Source: Candidatus Sulfopaludibacter sp. SbA3
Lineage (GTDB): Bacteria > Pseudomonadota > Alphaproteobacteria > Caulobacterales > Hyphomonadaceae
NCBI GenBank assembly: GCA_945888325.1
Contig: CAMDAC010000005.1
Location: 62,001-126,000, forward strand
Length of the DNA stretch: 64,000 nucleotides
Reading direction: 5' to 3'
Under the pieces are notes generated by a model. The model was not told where the DNA came from and searched no databases. It worked only from the letters and a program-made list of their open reading frames with translations. This document shows positions 50,698 through 59,464 of the stretch, piece after piece; the first letter of the stretch is position 1; every line of letters begins with the position of its first letter. The position numbers were made by a program, and so were the translations under genes.

Positions 50698-51906
50698 ATG
50701 CCAGAGGACAATTTCCACGAGGACCCCCGCCAGCACATCCTGCCGGTCTACCGTCCGCCGGAGGAAGTGTTCGTCGAGGGCCAGGGCGCCTACCTCTTCA
50801 CCGAGGATGGCCGCCGGTATCTCGATTTCATTGCCGGAATCGCGGTCACCGCCCTCGGCCATGCCCATCCGGCCCTCGTCGATGCCCTGCGCGACCAGGC
50901 CGGCAAGCTCTGGCACACGTCCAACATGTTCCGCGTAAAGGGGCAGGAAGAACTCGCCGACAAGATCTGCCGCGACACCTTCGCGGACCGGGTCTTCTTC
51001 ACCAATTCCGGCACCGAGGCGGTCGAGTGCGCCATCAAGACCGCGCGCAAGTATCACTGGTCGAAGGGCAACGCCGAACGGCTGGACATCATCACCTTCA
51101 CCGGCGCTTTCCACGGCCGCTCGATGGCCGCGATCAATGCCGGCGGCAACCCGAAATACCTCGAAGGCTTCGGCCCTAAGCTGCCGGGCTTCGTGCACCT
51201 CGAATGGGGTGACCATGAAGCGCTGAAAAAGGCCGTAGCCGAGCCGACCGCGGCGGCCATCTTCGTCGAGGTCGTGCAGGGCGAAGGCGGCGTGCGCGCC
51301 ATGCCGGAAGCCTGCATCCAAGGTCTGCGCAAACTGTGCGACGAGCACGGCCTGCTGCTCATCTTCGACGAAGTGCAATGTGGCATGGGCCGCACCGGCA
51401 AGCTCTGGGGTTATCAGTGGGCGGAAGGTGTCGAGCCCGACATCCTCTGCGCCGCCAAAGGCATCGGCGGCGGCTTTCCGTTCGGCGCCTGCCTGATGAC
51501 CGAGGCCTGCGGCGAGCCGATGCAACCCGGCAGCCATGGTTCGACCTATGGCGGCAACCCGCTCGCGATGGCGGTCGGCAATGTCGTCTGGGACGTGATC
51601 TCGGACGAGGCCTTCCTCGCCAATGTGCGCCGCGTCTCGGGCGCGCTGCAGCAGGGTCTGAAAAGCCTGGCCGATACCCATCCGGACAAGGTGGAAGCCG
51701 TCACCGGCAAGGGCCTGCTCACCGGCATCAAGCTGAAGGCCGACCCGAAATCGGTGCAGGGCCTCTGCCGAGATGCAAACCTCCTGGTCGGCGTCGCCGG
51801 CAACAACGTGCTGCGCCTCGCCCCGCCGCTGGTGATCGAGGACTCGCACGTGCGCGAAGCGGTCGGCATCCTCGACGCCGCACTGACAGCCTGGAAAGTT
51901 CCCTGA
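50698..51906 (+). CDS. argD: Acetylornithine aminotransferase
   Basis: PLP enzyme of arginine biosynthesis (N-acetylglutamate semialdehyde to N-acetylornithine). 402 aa. FTNSGTEAVECAIKTARK (PLP phosphate), FDEVQCGMGRTGKLW (Asp to pyridine N), ILCAAKGIGGGFPFGA with the Schiff-base Lys, and HGSTYGGNPLA. In many alphaproteobacteria argD is directly followed by argF and hslO; here those lie 5.5 kb away. Confidence 0.96.
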   Translation: MPEDNFHEDPRQHILPVYRPPEEVFVEGQGAYLFTEDGRRYLDFIAGIAVTALGHAHPALVDALRDQAGKLWHTSNMFRVKGQEELADKICRDTFADRVFFTNSGTEAVECAIKTARKYHWSKGNAERLDIITFTGAFHGRSMAAINAGGNPKYLEGFGPKLPGFVHLEWGDHEALKKAVAEPTAAAIFVEVVQGEGGVRAMPEACIQGLRKLCDEHGLLLIFDEVQCGMGRTGKLWGYQWAEGVEPDILCAAKGIGGGFPFGACLMTEACGEPMQPGSHGSTYGGNPLAMAVGNVVWDVISDEAFLANVRRVSGALQQGLKSLADTHPDKVEAVTGKGLLTGIKLKADPKSVQGLCRDANLLVGVAGNNVLRLAPPLVIEDSHVREAVGILDAALTAWKVP

Positions 51907-51911
51907 CGGCC

Positions 51912-52307
51912 GTGCCGGCGTACGAGGGTTCATGCCATTGCGGCGCGGTGCAGTTCCGCATCGCCGCCGAAATCACCGGCGTCTACCGTTGCGACTGCTC
52001 CCTCTGCCGGATGAAGGGCGCACTGATGACGACCGTCCATGAGGGCGCGTTCACGCTGCTCTCCGGCGCGGACGTGCTGAGCGAATATAACTGGAACACC
52101 GGCATTGCCCGGCACTTCTTCTGCTCGAAGTGCGGCATCTATCCCTTCCACCGGAAACGGGCGATGCCGGACCATTACGGCGTCAACGTCCACTGCCTGA
52201 CCGGTTTTGATGCGTCCGCGCTGGCGGTCCGCCAGGCGGAAGGGCGCGGCATGTGGGTACGGGACAAGGCGGCGCGGGACCTGTGGACGGGGCCGCGGGA
52301 GGCCTGA
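51912..52307 (+). CDS. GFA-fold zinc protein
   Basis: 131 aa from a GTG 6 bp after the argD stop. Zinc cysteines: GSCHCGAVQF, YRCDCSLCRMKG, FFCSKCGIYPF. Short Mss4-like fold of the GFA family; function unknown, and the formaldehyde link is not implied by its position next to argD. The start is weakly supported: no good Shine-Dalgarno is seen. Confidence 0.82.
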   Translation: MPAYEGSCHCGAVQFRIAAEITGVYRCDCSLCRMKGALMTTVHEGAFTLLSGADVLSEYNWNTGIARHFFCSKCGIYPFHRKRAMPDHYGVNVHCLTGFDASALAVRQAEGRGMWVRDKAARDLWTGPREA

Positions 52308-52324
52308 CGGGCTCCGAGAGCCCG
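52308..52324. other. Short perfect hairpin after the GFA-like gene
   Basis: CGGGCTC-CGA-GAGCCCG: a perfect 7-bp stem with a 3-nt loop directly after the GFA-like stop codon. No T tract follows. Possibly a Rho-assisted end or a mark for RNA processing. The remaining 200 bases up to nspC hold no convincing gene. Confidence 0.35.
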
Positions 52325-52535
52325 GCACAAAAGTGCGGGGGCAGGCGAGAGAGCGGTGCCTACCCCCGTATTCTGGCGCGTGCGTCCCACAGCTCGCAGG
52401 AACAAACTAAGGAGGATTTGGGGCGGCCGCTTCGGTGGTCCTACCTAAATTTGTGTCCTCCGTGCTCGCCAAGCTCGGCGCCGCCAACCGCATGGGCGTA
52501 ATGCTCCGTGTGCAGAAGGAGCCGTGGTTGCTGGG

Positions 52536-53669
52536 TTAACGCCCCAGCCGCCGCCGGAATTCCTCATACCCGAAATCCGAGATCATCTCGACGCGCCCGT
52601 CTTCCCAGCGGATGGCGAGGTTCGCCAGCGGCGTGCCGTTGAATGTGTTCGTCTTCACGAAGGCATAGTGCATCTGGTCGGTGAAGATGATCTCGTCGCC
52701 GGGCGCCAGCGGTTTCTCGAACGAGTAGTCGCCGATGATGTCCCCGGTCATGCAGGTCTTGCCGCCGAACCGGTAGGTGTGCGGATGCTCCCCCGGCTGG
52801 CCCGCGCCGATCACATCCGGGCGGTAAGGCACTTCCAGAACGTCCGGCATATGCGTCGAGGCCGAGGCATCGAGGATCGCCAGGTCCATCGCGTTCCAGT
52901 GCAGCGCCAGCACGGTCGCGTACAGCTCGCCCGTGTTTACGACGAGCCCCGCGCCTGGCTCGAGAATCACCTCGACGCCGAAGCGTGCCTTGAACGCCTT
53001 GATCGTCGCGATCAGCTTGTCGACATTGTAGCCCGGCTTGTTGAGGAAGTGCCCGCCGCCGAAATTCACGGCCTTCACCTGGCCGATATAGGCGGCGAAG
53101 TGTTCGGAAACATATTCGATCAGGCCGACCGAGCCTTCATGCAGGCTCTCGCACAGCGCGTGCACATGGAAGATGTCGACGCCCGACCAGTCGACCTGCG
53201 CCAGCTTTTCCGGCACTTCACCGAAACGGCTGGTCGGCGCGGTCGGATTGTAGAGGTCGCCGCCGAGCGTGGCGTTGGAATAGCCGGGATTCACCCGCAA
53301 TCCGACATGGCAGCCGGCATCGCGGGCAATGTCGCCAAACCGGGCAAGCTGTTCAGCGGAATTGAAATAGATATGCTGCGCCACTTTCGTCAGCCGGCGG
53401 ACTTCGTCTTCCGTATAGGCGGGCGAATAGACGTGCACTTCCTTGCCGAACTCTTCATGGCCCATGATCGCTTCCTGCTCGCCGGACGCGGTCGTACCAT
53501 CGAGGTAGCCCCGCATCAGCGGAAACGCCGCCGGCATCGCAAAGGCCTTGGTGGCGAGCAGGATTTTGCAGCCCGCCTCCTCACGCACACGCTTCGCCGT
53601 CTCTAGGTTCTTCCGGAGGCGGGCCGTATCGAGGACGAAGCAGGGGGTTTGAATTTCTTCCATCTTCAT
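52536..53669 (-). CDS. nspC: Carboxynorspermidine decarboxylase
   Basis: PLP enzyme of the alanine racemase fold that decarboxylates carboxynorspermidine or carboxyspermidine. 377 aa. PLP Lys in LLATKAFAMPAAF near residue 47, FGGGHFLNKPGY, catalytic Cys region CMTGDIIGDYSFEKPL and HALCESLHEG. It pairs with the dehydrogenase gene at 54247-55461. Start at 53669, 2 bp after the stop of the intervening gene; a second ATG 6 bp later is possible. Confidence 0.92.
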   Translation of the reverse strand: MKMEEIQTPCFVLDTARLRKNLETAKRVREEAGCKILLATKAFAMPAAFPLMRGYLDGTTASGEQEAIMGHEEFGKEVHVYSPAYTEDEVRRLTKVAQHIYFNSAEQLARFGDIARDAGCHVGLRVNPGYSNATLGGDLYNPTAPTSRFGEVPEKLAQVDWSGVDIFHVHALCESLHEGSVGLIEYVSEHFAAYIGQVKAVNFGGGHFLNKPGYNVDKLIATIKAFKARFGVEVILEPGAGLVVNTGELYATVLALHWNAMDLAILDASASTHMPDVLEVPYRPDVIGAGQPGEHPHTYRFGGKTCMTGDIIGDYSFEKPLAPGDEIIFTDQMHYAFVKTNTFNGTPLANLAIRWEDGRVEMISDFGYEEFRRRLGR

Positions 53670-53671
53670 AA

Positions 53672-54247
53672 TCAGGTCTCGTACCATATCGGTATGCTTA
53701 GTGTAGGCGTAGCTGAGAAGTCAGGGCGCATGCGCGGATCGAGATTGAATTCACTGTATAAGTAGTCGATCAAGTTTTCGCCGTAGGCGATGATATCGGT
53801 CTGCCAGATCGAGAGGACAGGATTCCCCGATCTCAAAGGCTCAATTGGTAGAAACCGGTGTTTGTATACTGAGGCCAGTTTGGGCCAAGCTTGAAACGCC
53901 TGCCTTACGATTGAAGTTCTATCCTGTGCCGACTCTGGTGCTGAACCTAGACTAGGATGCCAGAACGCATTGTGCTCCACATCGAACAGAACGCCATCCA
54001 ATACTCGGTTCATTGCGGTTGTATACGATGCGCGAGTGACGTTCCTCCAGTCAAAGAAAAGCCCAGCCGGGTCTTCCAGGTTCGACAGGAAGAGTTTGAA
54101 ATCGTCTGAAAATGCAGCGCCTGCAATTTCCTCTGCTCTGCTGATTTCGCCTTGAGAGAGGCCATCTCCAAAGAATTTCATCTTGAGCGCAATAAGTTGA
54201 ACTGGCCGCATACGATCTGCAATTTGCAGATCCTGTAGCGTCAGCAT
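53672..54247 (-). CDS. SMI1/KNR4 (SUKH)-like protein in the polyamine operon
   Basis: 191 aa. Middle and C-terminal parts resemble SUKH proteins: FLSNLEDPAGLFFDW and LPIEPLRSGNPVLSIWQTDIIAYGENLIDYL. The assignment is by pattern, so moderate. SUKH proteins are often immunity proteins to nuclease or other toxins, or regulators. The ATG overlaps the upstream stop as TAATG (coupled translation), and the gene is visibly A+T-richer than both neighbours. It looks inserted between two polyamine genes that normally sit side by side. Confidence 0.6.
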   Translation of the reverse strand: MLTLQDLQIADRMRPVQLIALKMKFFGDGLSQGEISRAEEIAGAAFSDDFKLFLSNLEDPAGLFFDWRNVTRASYTTAMNRVLDGVLFDVEHNAFWHPSLGSAPESAQDRTSIVRQAFQAWPKLASVYKHRFLPIEPLRSGNPVLSIWQTDIIAYGENLIDYLYSEFNLDPRMRPDFSATPTLSIPIWYET

Positions 54248-55461
54248 TAAGTCACGACCTCAAACAACTCATCCTGATCGTCCGGACCAATATCGATGAT
54301 CGTCGTCGGCAGGCCGCGCTCCGCCACATCGTCGAGGAAGGGCTTGGGCGGGAACTGCTCCACGTTGAACACGCCCGGACCTTTCCAGATGCCACGGAAA
54401 AACATCGCCGCGCCGGAAACCGGCGGCACGCCCGTGGTATAGCTCACAGCCTGCGCGCCGACTTCCTTGTTGGTTTCGGCATGGTCGCAGACGTTATAGA
54501 GCATCTTGGCGATCTCCTTCCCGCCCTTCCGGCCACGGACGATCACGCCGATCGATGTCTTGCCGGTATAGTTCTCGGCCAGCGACGAGGGCGGCGGCAG
54601 CAGGTCGCGCAGGAATTCCATCGGCACGATGTCCATGCCCTTGTGCTTGATCGGCTCGAGCGAAATCAGCCCGATCGATTTGAACACTTCGAGGTGCTTG
54701 ATGTAGGCATCGCCAAACGTCATCCAGAAGCGGATCTGCTTCAGGCCACGGATGTTCTTCACCAGGCTTTCCTCTTCCTCATGATAGATGAGGTAGGATT
54801 TACGCGGGCCGACTTCCGGATAGTCCACCATCGTCTTGATCGAGAGCGCCGGGATCTCAATCCACTCGCCCTCTTTCCAGTATTTGCCGTCCTGCGTCAC
54901 TTCGCGGAGGTTGATCTCCGGGTTGAAGTTCGTCGCAAACGTCTTGCCATGGTCGCCGGCATTGCAGTCGACGATGTCGATGAAGTCGACCTCGTCGAAC
55001 AGGTATTCCTGCGCATAGGCGCACCAGACGTTCGAGACGCCCGGATCAAACCCGCAGCCGAGGATGGCGGTCAGGCCAGCCGCCTTGAACCGCTCCTGAT
55101 AGGCCCACTGCCAGGAATATTCGAACTTAGCGACTTCCCGCGGCTCATAGTTCGCGGTGTCCAGGTAATTCACGCCCGCCTCAAGGCAGGCGTCCATGAT
55201 CGGCAGGTCCTGATAGGGCAGGGCCATGTTGATCACGAGGTCCGGCTTCACCTTCTTGATCAGCGCGACCGTGGCGGCCACGTCATCGGCGTCCACCTGC
55301 GCAATCTCGATCGGCGTGACGCAATCCTTCGCCACCTTCTCGCAGCTCTCGATCCGCCGCGAAGCCAGCGTGATGTGCTTGAATGTCTTGCGGTCCATCG
55401 CGCATTTCTTGGCGACGACCGAGCCGGCGGCGCCGGCGCCGATGATGAGAACATTGTCCAT
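54247..55461 (-). CDS. Carboxynorspermidine synthase (saccharopine dehydrogenase-like)
   Basis: 404 aa. NAD(P)-dependent reductive condensation of an aspartate semialdehyde with a diamine (CANSDH), the first step of the alternative spermidine/norspermidine route. Rossmann start MDNVLIIGAGAAGSVVAKKC, middle region GCGFDPGVSNVWCAYAQEY typical for the saccharopine-dehydrogenase family. Its partner nspC is two genes on; only the SUKH-like gene separates them. Confidence 0.9.
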   Translation of the reverse strand: MDNVLIIGAGAAGSVVAKKCAMDRKTFKHITLASRRIESCEKVAKDCVTPIEIAQVDADDVAATVALIKKVKPDLVINMALPYQDLPIMDACLEAGVNYLDTANYEPREVAKFEYSWQWAYQERFKAAGLTAILGCGFDPGVSNVWCAYAQEYLFDEVDFIDIVDCNAGDHGKTFATNFNPEINLREVTQDGKYWKEGEWIEIPALSIKTMVDYPEVGPRKSYLIYHEEEESLVKNIRGLKQIRFWMTFGDAYIKHLEVFKSIGLISLEPIKHKGMDIVPMEFLRDLLPPPSSLAENYTGKTSIGVIVRGRKGGKEIAKMLYNVCDHAETNKEVGAQAVSYTTGVPPVSGAAMFFRGIWKGPGVFNVEQFPPKPFLDDVAERGLPTTIIDIGPDDQDELFEVVT

Positions 55462-55618
55462 GAGGCGGGAGACCCTTCGGAAACTGGTGGAGAGGCGAGG
55501 TTGAAAGGCGCCATTTAGGGCATTCCGGCCCACTTCGCTAGAGCGCGGCGTCCGGCTGGACGCCGCCGCTTTGCGTGCTAGGAGATGAAGGCTGGATACG
55601 CGAAGGGTTGGGGGAAAA

Positions 55619-56890
55619 ATGAGCCGCTGGATGTTCTGGGCGCTGATCGGGGCGCTGATCCTTGGCATCGTGGTCGGGGCCGGTGTGTACACCGCCGCCA
55701 CGCCCGAACAGGCCGCCGCCTTCGCCGACGGCGTGAAGATCCTGTCGGACATCTTCCTGCGCCTCATCAAGATGATCGTTGCGCCGCTGATCCTGACCAC
55801 GCTGTCAGTCGGAATCGCGCATATTGGCGGCGGCGGCGCACTGGGCCGCATCGGCGCCCGCACCATGGCCTGGTTCATCACCGCCTCGCTGGTCTCCCTC
55901 AGCATCGGCCTCGTGATGGCCAACTTCCTGCACCCGGGCGTCGGTTTCGACACTACCGGCCTCGATGCCGCCGCGCCCGAACTCGCCACCGGAAGCCTCA
56001 CGTTCAAGGAATTCATCACCCACGTGGTGCCGACCTCGATCATCGACGCCATGGCGCGCAATGAAGTGCTGCAGATCGTCGTCTTCTCGATCTTCCTCGG
56101 CGCCGCCCTGCAGGCCCTCGGCCCCCAGGCCCAGAAAGTCACGGACGTGCTCGAGCAGGGCGCCTTCGTCATGCTGAAAATCACCGGCTATGTGATGGTT
56201 CTCGCCCCGGTGGCGGTGTTCGCGGCCATCGCCAACGTCGTCGCCCTCAAGGGCCTCGGCGTGCTCAGCGACTATGCGCGCCTCGTGGGCAGCTTCTATC
56301 TCGGCGTCGGCGTGCTCTGGATGGTGCTGATCGCCGCCGGCTTCGTTGTCCTCAAAGGCCGGGTCTTCCCCCTGATCGCCGCGGTGCGCGAGCCCCTGCT
56401 GATCGCCTTCTCGACCGCGAGCTCCGAAGCCGCCCTGCCGAAACTGCTGGAGCGCCTCGAGCGGTTCGGCGTCGCCAACCGGGTCGCCAGCTTCGTCGTC
56501 CCCCTCGGCTATTCGTTCAACCTCGATGGCTCGATGATGTACTGCACTTTCGCGGTACTGTTCATCGCCCAGGCCCTCGGCGTCGAGATGAGCCTCGCGC
56601 AGCAGATCATCCTGCTGCTGATGCTGATGGTCACGTCCAAGGGCATTGCCGGCGTGCCGCGCGCCTCGCTGGTCGTCATCGCGGCGACGCTGCCGACCTT
56701 CAACATGCCGGCCGAAGCCATCGGCCTCGTGCTCGCCGTCGATGCCTTCATGGACATGGGCCGCACCGCCACCAACGTCATCGGCAACTCCATCGCCAGC
56801 GCCGTGGTCGCGAAATGGGAAGGGGTGCTGTACGATCCGAAGGTCGATGAAATCCCGATGGCCGAGACGCTCGACAACGCCCGAAGTTGA
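55619..56890 (+). CDS. Dicarboxylate/amino acid:cation symporter (DAACS family)
   Basis: 423 aa with eight helices and two re-entrant loops. Serine-rich motif FSTASSEAALPKLLERL (HP1), YSFNLDGSMMY (TM7 NMDGT-like), and the end region GIAGVPRASLVV (HP2) and VDAFMDMGRTATNVIGNSIAS. Transports C4-dicarboxylates or glutamate/aspartate with H+ or Na+; which is not visible. Strong GGGGG Shine-Dalgarno before the ATG. Confidence 0.93.
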   Translation: MSRWMFWALIGALILGIVVGAGVYTAATPEQAAAFADGVKILSDIFLRLIKMIVAPLILTTLSVGIAHIGGGGALGRIGARTMAWFITASLVSLSIGLVMANFLHPGVGFDTTGLDAAAPELATGSLTFKEFITHVVPTSIIDAMARNEVLQIVVFSIFLGAALQALGPQAQKVTDVLEQGAFVMLKITGYVMVLAPVAVFAAIANVVALKGLGVLSDYARLVGSFYLGVGVLWMVLIAAGFVVLKGRVFPLIAAVREPLLIAFSTASSEAALPKLLERLERFGVANRVASFVVPLGYSFNLDGSMMYCTFAVLFIAQALGVEMSLAQQIILLLMLMVTSKGIAGVPRASLVVIAATLPTFNMPAEAIGLVLAVDAFMDMGRTATNVIGNSIASAVVAKWEGVLYDPKVDEIPMAETLDNARS

Positions 56891-57065
56891 TCCCTCCGCC
56901 GCCCTTCGGCACGGCTGCAAAACCTGGTATTCCGGCTATTCCGTCCGCATCTGGAAGGTCGAGCAGGCCTGCGGCGCCTGATCAAACCTCCCGTCCCGTG
57001 CATCCTTTCCGGGCCCGGCGCGTTAGTGCGCAGGGACTGATCCCTCAACATGGGAATATTTCGAC

Positions 57066-57320
57066 ATGACACTTGAGAGCCTGCTTATTTTCCTCCTCAT
57101 CGGCGCCATCGCTGGCTGGCTGGCCGGCGTGATCGTCAAGGGCTTCGGCTTTGGCCTCGTCGGTAACATCGTGGTCGGCATCGTCGGCGCCTTCAACGCC
57201 GGCCTGCTCTTCCCCGCCATCGGCTTGGGCTTCGGCGGCGGCATCCTCGCCGCCATCGTCCACGCCACCCTCGGCGCCGTGATCCTGCTGATCCTGATCC
57301 GCGTCCTCAAACGCGCCTGA
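57066..57320 (+). CDS. GlsB/YeaQ/YmgE-family small membrane protein
   Basis: 84 aa with three hydrophobic helices and many Gly (GAIAGWLAGVIVKGFGFGLVGNIVVGIVGA). Resembles transglycosylase-associated/YeaQ stress proteins. Role: envelope stress response, unclear. Followed by a strong terminator at 57338-57368. Confidence 0.85.
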   Translation: MTLESLLIFLLIGAIAGWLAGVIVKGFGFGLVGNIVVGIVGAFNAGLLFPAIGLGFGGGILAAIVHATLGAVILLILIRVLKRA

Positions 57321-57337
57321 TCCTGGACGGTACCCAG

Positions 57338-57368
57338 AACCCCTCTGCCGTTGGGGCAGAGGGGTTTT
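57338..57368 (+). terminator. Rho-independent terminator after the YeaQ-like gene
   Basis: AACCCCTCTGCC (57338-57349) pairs perfectly with GGCAGAGGGGTT (57355-57366), 5-nt loop, then a T tract (57365-57368). It separates the small membrane protein from argF. Confidence 0.88.
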
Positions 57369-57440
57369 CCATGAAATCACCCATGACATGCCACCCATAA
57401 CAGGCTATGCGGCGCGCTTATTTTTGCGGGGGCCGCGCCC

Positions 57441-58367
57441 ATGACAATCCGCCACTTTCTCGACATCTGGCCGCTGGAGCAGGCGGAGCTGCGCGCGATC
57501 CTCGATGAGGCACACCGGGCGAAGAAAGCCCGCGCCGGCTGGCCCAAGGGCCGCATCGATCCCGGCGCCCCGCTTGAGGGCCACACCCTCGCGATGATCT
57601 TCGAGAAGGCCTCCACCCGCACCCGCTTCTCCTTCGACATGGCGATGCGCCAGCTCGGCGGCTCTTCGATTACCACCTCCGCCGGCGACATGCAGCTCGG
57701 CCGCGGCGAGTCCATCGAGGACACCGCCCGTGTCCTCTCCCGCTATGTCGACGCCGTGATGATCCGCGCCAACGACCATACCGACATCGAAAACTTCGCC
57801 GAGGCCGCCGGCGTGCCGGTGATCAACGGCCTGTCGGACCGCTCGCACCCCTGCCAGATCATGGCCGACCTGATGACGCTCGAAGAACACGGCCTCACCC
57901 TCCGGGGCGCCCGCCTTGCCTGGGTCGGGGATGGCAACAATGTCTGCGCCAGCTTCATCCACGCCGCCGCCAAGTTTGGCTTCACCCTCGCCATTGGCAC
58001 GCCGCACCGCTACGCGCCGGACGAGGACGATCTCGACATCGCCACCGAACTGCAGGGACGCGTCGAACTGTTCGAGACCGCCGAAGAGGCCGTCGCCGGC
58101 GCCGATGTGGTGATCGCGGATACCTTCGTCTCGATGGGCGACCTCGACGCCGAACGCCGCCTCGAAATTCTCGAGCCCTTTGCGGTGACCGACGAGCTGA
58201 TGGAACTCGCCAATGGCGGCGCGAAATTCCTGCACTGCCTGCCAGCCCACCGGGGCGAGGAAGTCGACTCCGAAGTGATCGACGGCCCCGCCAGCCTCGT
58301 CTGGGACGAAGCGGAAAACCGCCTGCACGCCCAGAAGGCCATCCTGCGCTGGTGCCTCGATAAATAG
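57441..58367 (+). CDS. argF: Ornithine carbamoyltransferase
   Basis: Converts ornithine and carbamoyl phosphate to citrulline. 308 aa. Carbamoyl-phosphate motif STRTR in [13 protein letters not shown] (about residues 57-61), HPCQ in [12 protein letters not shown], ornithine-binding DTFVSMGD and HCLPA ([12 protein letters not shown]). All catalytic residues are present. Begins the argF-radical SAM-hslO stretch. Confidence 0.97.
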   Translation: MTIRHFLDIWPLEQAELRAILDEAHRAKKARAGWPKGRIDPGAPLEGHTLAMIFEKASTRTRFSFDMAMRQLGGSSITTSAGDMQLGRGESIEDTARVLSRYVDAVMIRANDHTDIENFAEAAGVPVINGLSDRSHPCQIMADLMTLEEHGLTLRGARLAWVGDGNNVCASFIHAAAKFGFTLAIGTPHRYAPDEDDLDIATELQGRVELFETAEEAVAGADVVIADTFVSMGDLDAERRLEILEPFAVTDELMELANGGAKFLHCLPAHRGEEVDSEVIDGPASLVWDEAENRLHAQKAILRWCLDK

Positions 58368-58445
58368 GCCGGTGGCGGATCACGTTCCGGGGAGCCGCAG
58401 CGTCAGGCCTTGGCGCCCCATCCGGCTGGCTTTAGGCATTGCGTC

Positions 58446-59387
58446 ATGGCTGACACCCTGATCCCGAACGCGAAATTCTCTGACCCCCACGTCACGGCGA
58501 AGGGCGAAACCCGCGCCAGCGTCGCCTGGTCCGGCCTCAAGACGCTCTGGTTCAACACCGGCACGCTCTGCAACATCACTTGCGCCAATTGCTATATCGA
58601 GAGCAGTCCCACCAATGACCGGCTGGTCTACCTCACCCGCGCGGACGTGGAGCCCTACCTCGACGAACTGACCCAGCCCGCCGAAATCGGCATCACCGGC
58701 GGCGAGCCCTTCCTGGCGCCGGAAATCATCGCCATCATGCAGGCGGCGCTGGAACGCGGCCACACGCTCCTTGTGCTGACGAATGCGATGCGCCCGATGA
58801 TGCGCCCGCGCGTGCAAGCCGGTCTCGCCGATCTCGCCGCCCGCTATCCCGGCCGCATGACCCTGCGCGTCTCGCTCGACTCCCATGACGCTGCCACCCA
58901 TGACGCCGAACGCGGGCAGGGCGCCTTTGCCGAAGCCTGCGCGGGCCTCAAATGGATCGCCGCCGCGGGCATCCCCCTCGCGCTCGCCGGCCGCAAGGCG
59001 TTGCACGAGGACGAACAAGCCGCCCGCGACGGCTACCGCGCCCTCATCGCGTCCCTCGGCCTCGCCCGCGCCCTCGATGCCGCAGACCCGAAACAGCTCG
59101 TCCTCTTCCCGGAAATGATCGCCCGCGATGATCCGCCGGAAATCACCACCGCCTGTTGGGGCATCCTGAACAAGACGCCGGACTCCATCATGTGCGCCAG
59201 CCAGCGCATGGTCGTGCGCCGCAAGGGCGCCGCCAGCCCCCGCGTCCTCGCCTGCACCCTGCTGGTGGACGACCCCGCCTTCGACCTGGGCAGCACCCTC
59301 GCCGAAGCCACTGCCCAACAGGTCAAGCTCAACCACCCCTGGTGCGCCAGCTTCTGCGTCCTCGGCGGGGCCAGCTGTTCGGCCTGA
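58446..59387 (+). CDS. Radical SAM protein of unknown function
   Basis: 313 aa. Radical SAM cluster motif C-x3-C-x2-C (CNITCANCYIES, about residues 38-45), SAM-binding GITGGEP (about 79-85), and a Cys-rich C-terminus (CWGIL, CASQ, CTLL, CASFC, CS) that could bind an auxiliary iron-sulfur cluster (SPASM-like). No product or partner is assigned. It lies between argF and hslO. Start codon chosen at the first ATG, MADTLIPNAKFSDP. Confidence 0.88.
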   Translation: MADTLIPNAKFSDPHVTAKGETRASVAWSGLKTLWFNTGTLCNITCANCYIESSPTNDRLVYLTRADVEPYLDELTQPAEIGITGGEPFLAPEIIAIMQAALERGHTLLVLTNAMRPMMRPRVQAGLADLAARYPGRMTLRVSLDSHDAATHDAERGQGAFAEACAGLKWIAAAGIPLALAGRKALHEDEQAARDGYRALIASLGLARALDAADPKQLVLFPEMIARDDPPEITTACWGILNKTPDSIMCASQRMVVRRKGAASPRVLACTLLVDDPAFDLGSTLAEATAQQVKLNHPWCASFCVLGGASCSA

Positions 59388-59464
59388 CCGGCGCCCCCCT
59401 TGTTCTCGGGCGCCCCCGCTGCCACATGGGGCACCTTGAAAGCCCCCCGCAAGGCGCCCCTCCC

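Noticed and set aside
52385-52535. Short frame ending near the nspC end
   Set aside because: No start signal, no conserved sequence and too short; nothing else supports it.
57001-57065. Short frames overlapping the YeaQ-like gene start
   Set aside because: Antisense Met/Lys/Pro-rich frames are mirror images of the Gly-rich membrane protein.
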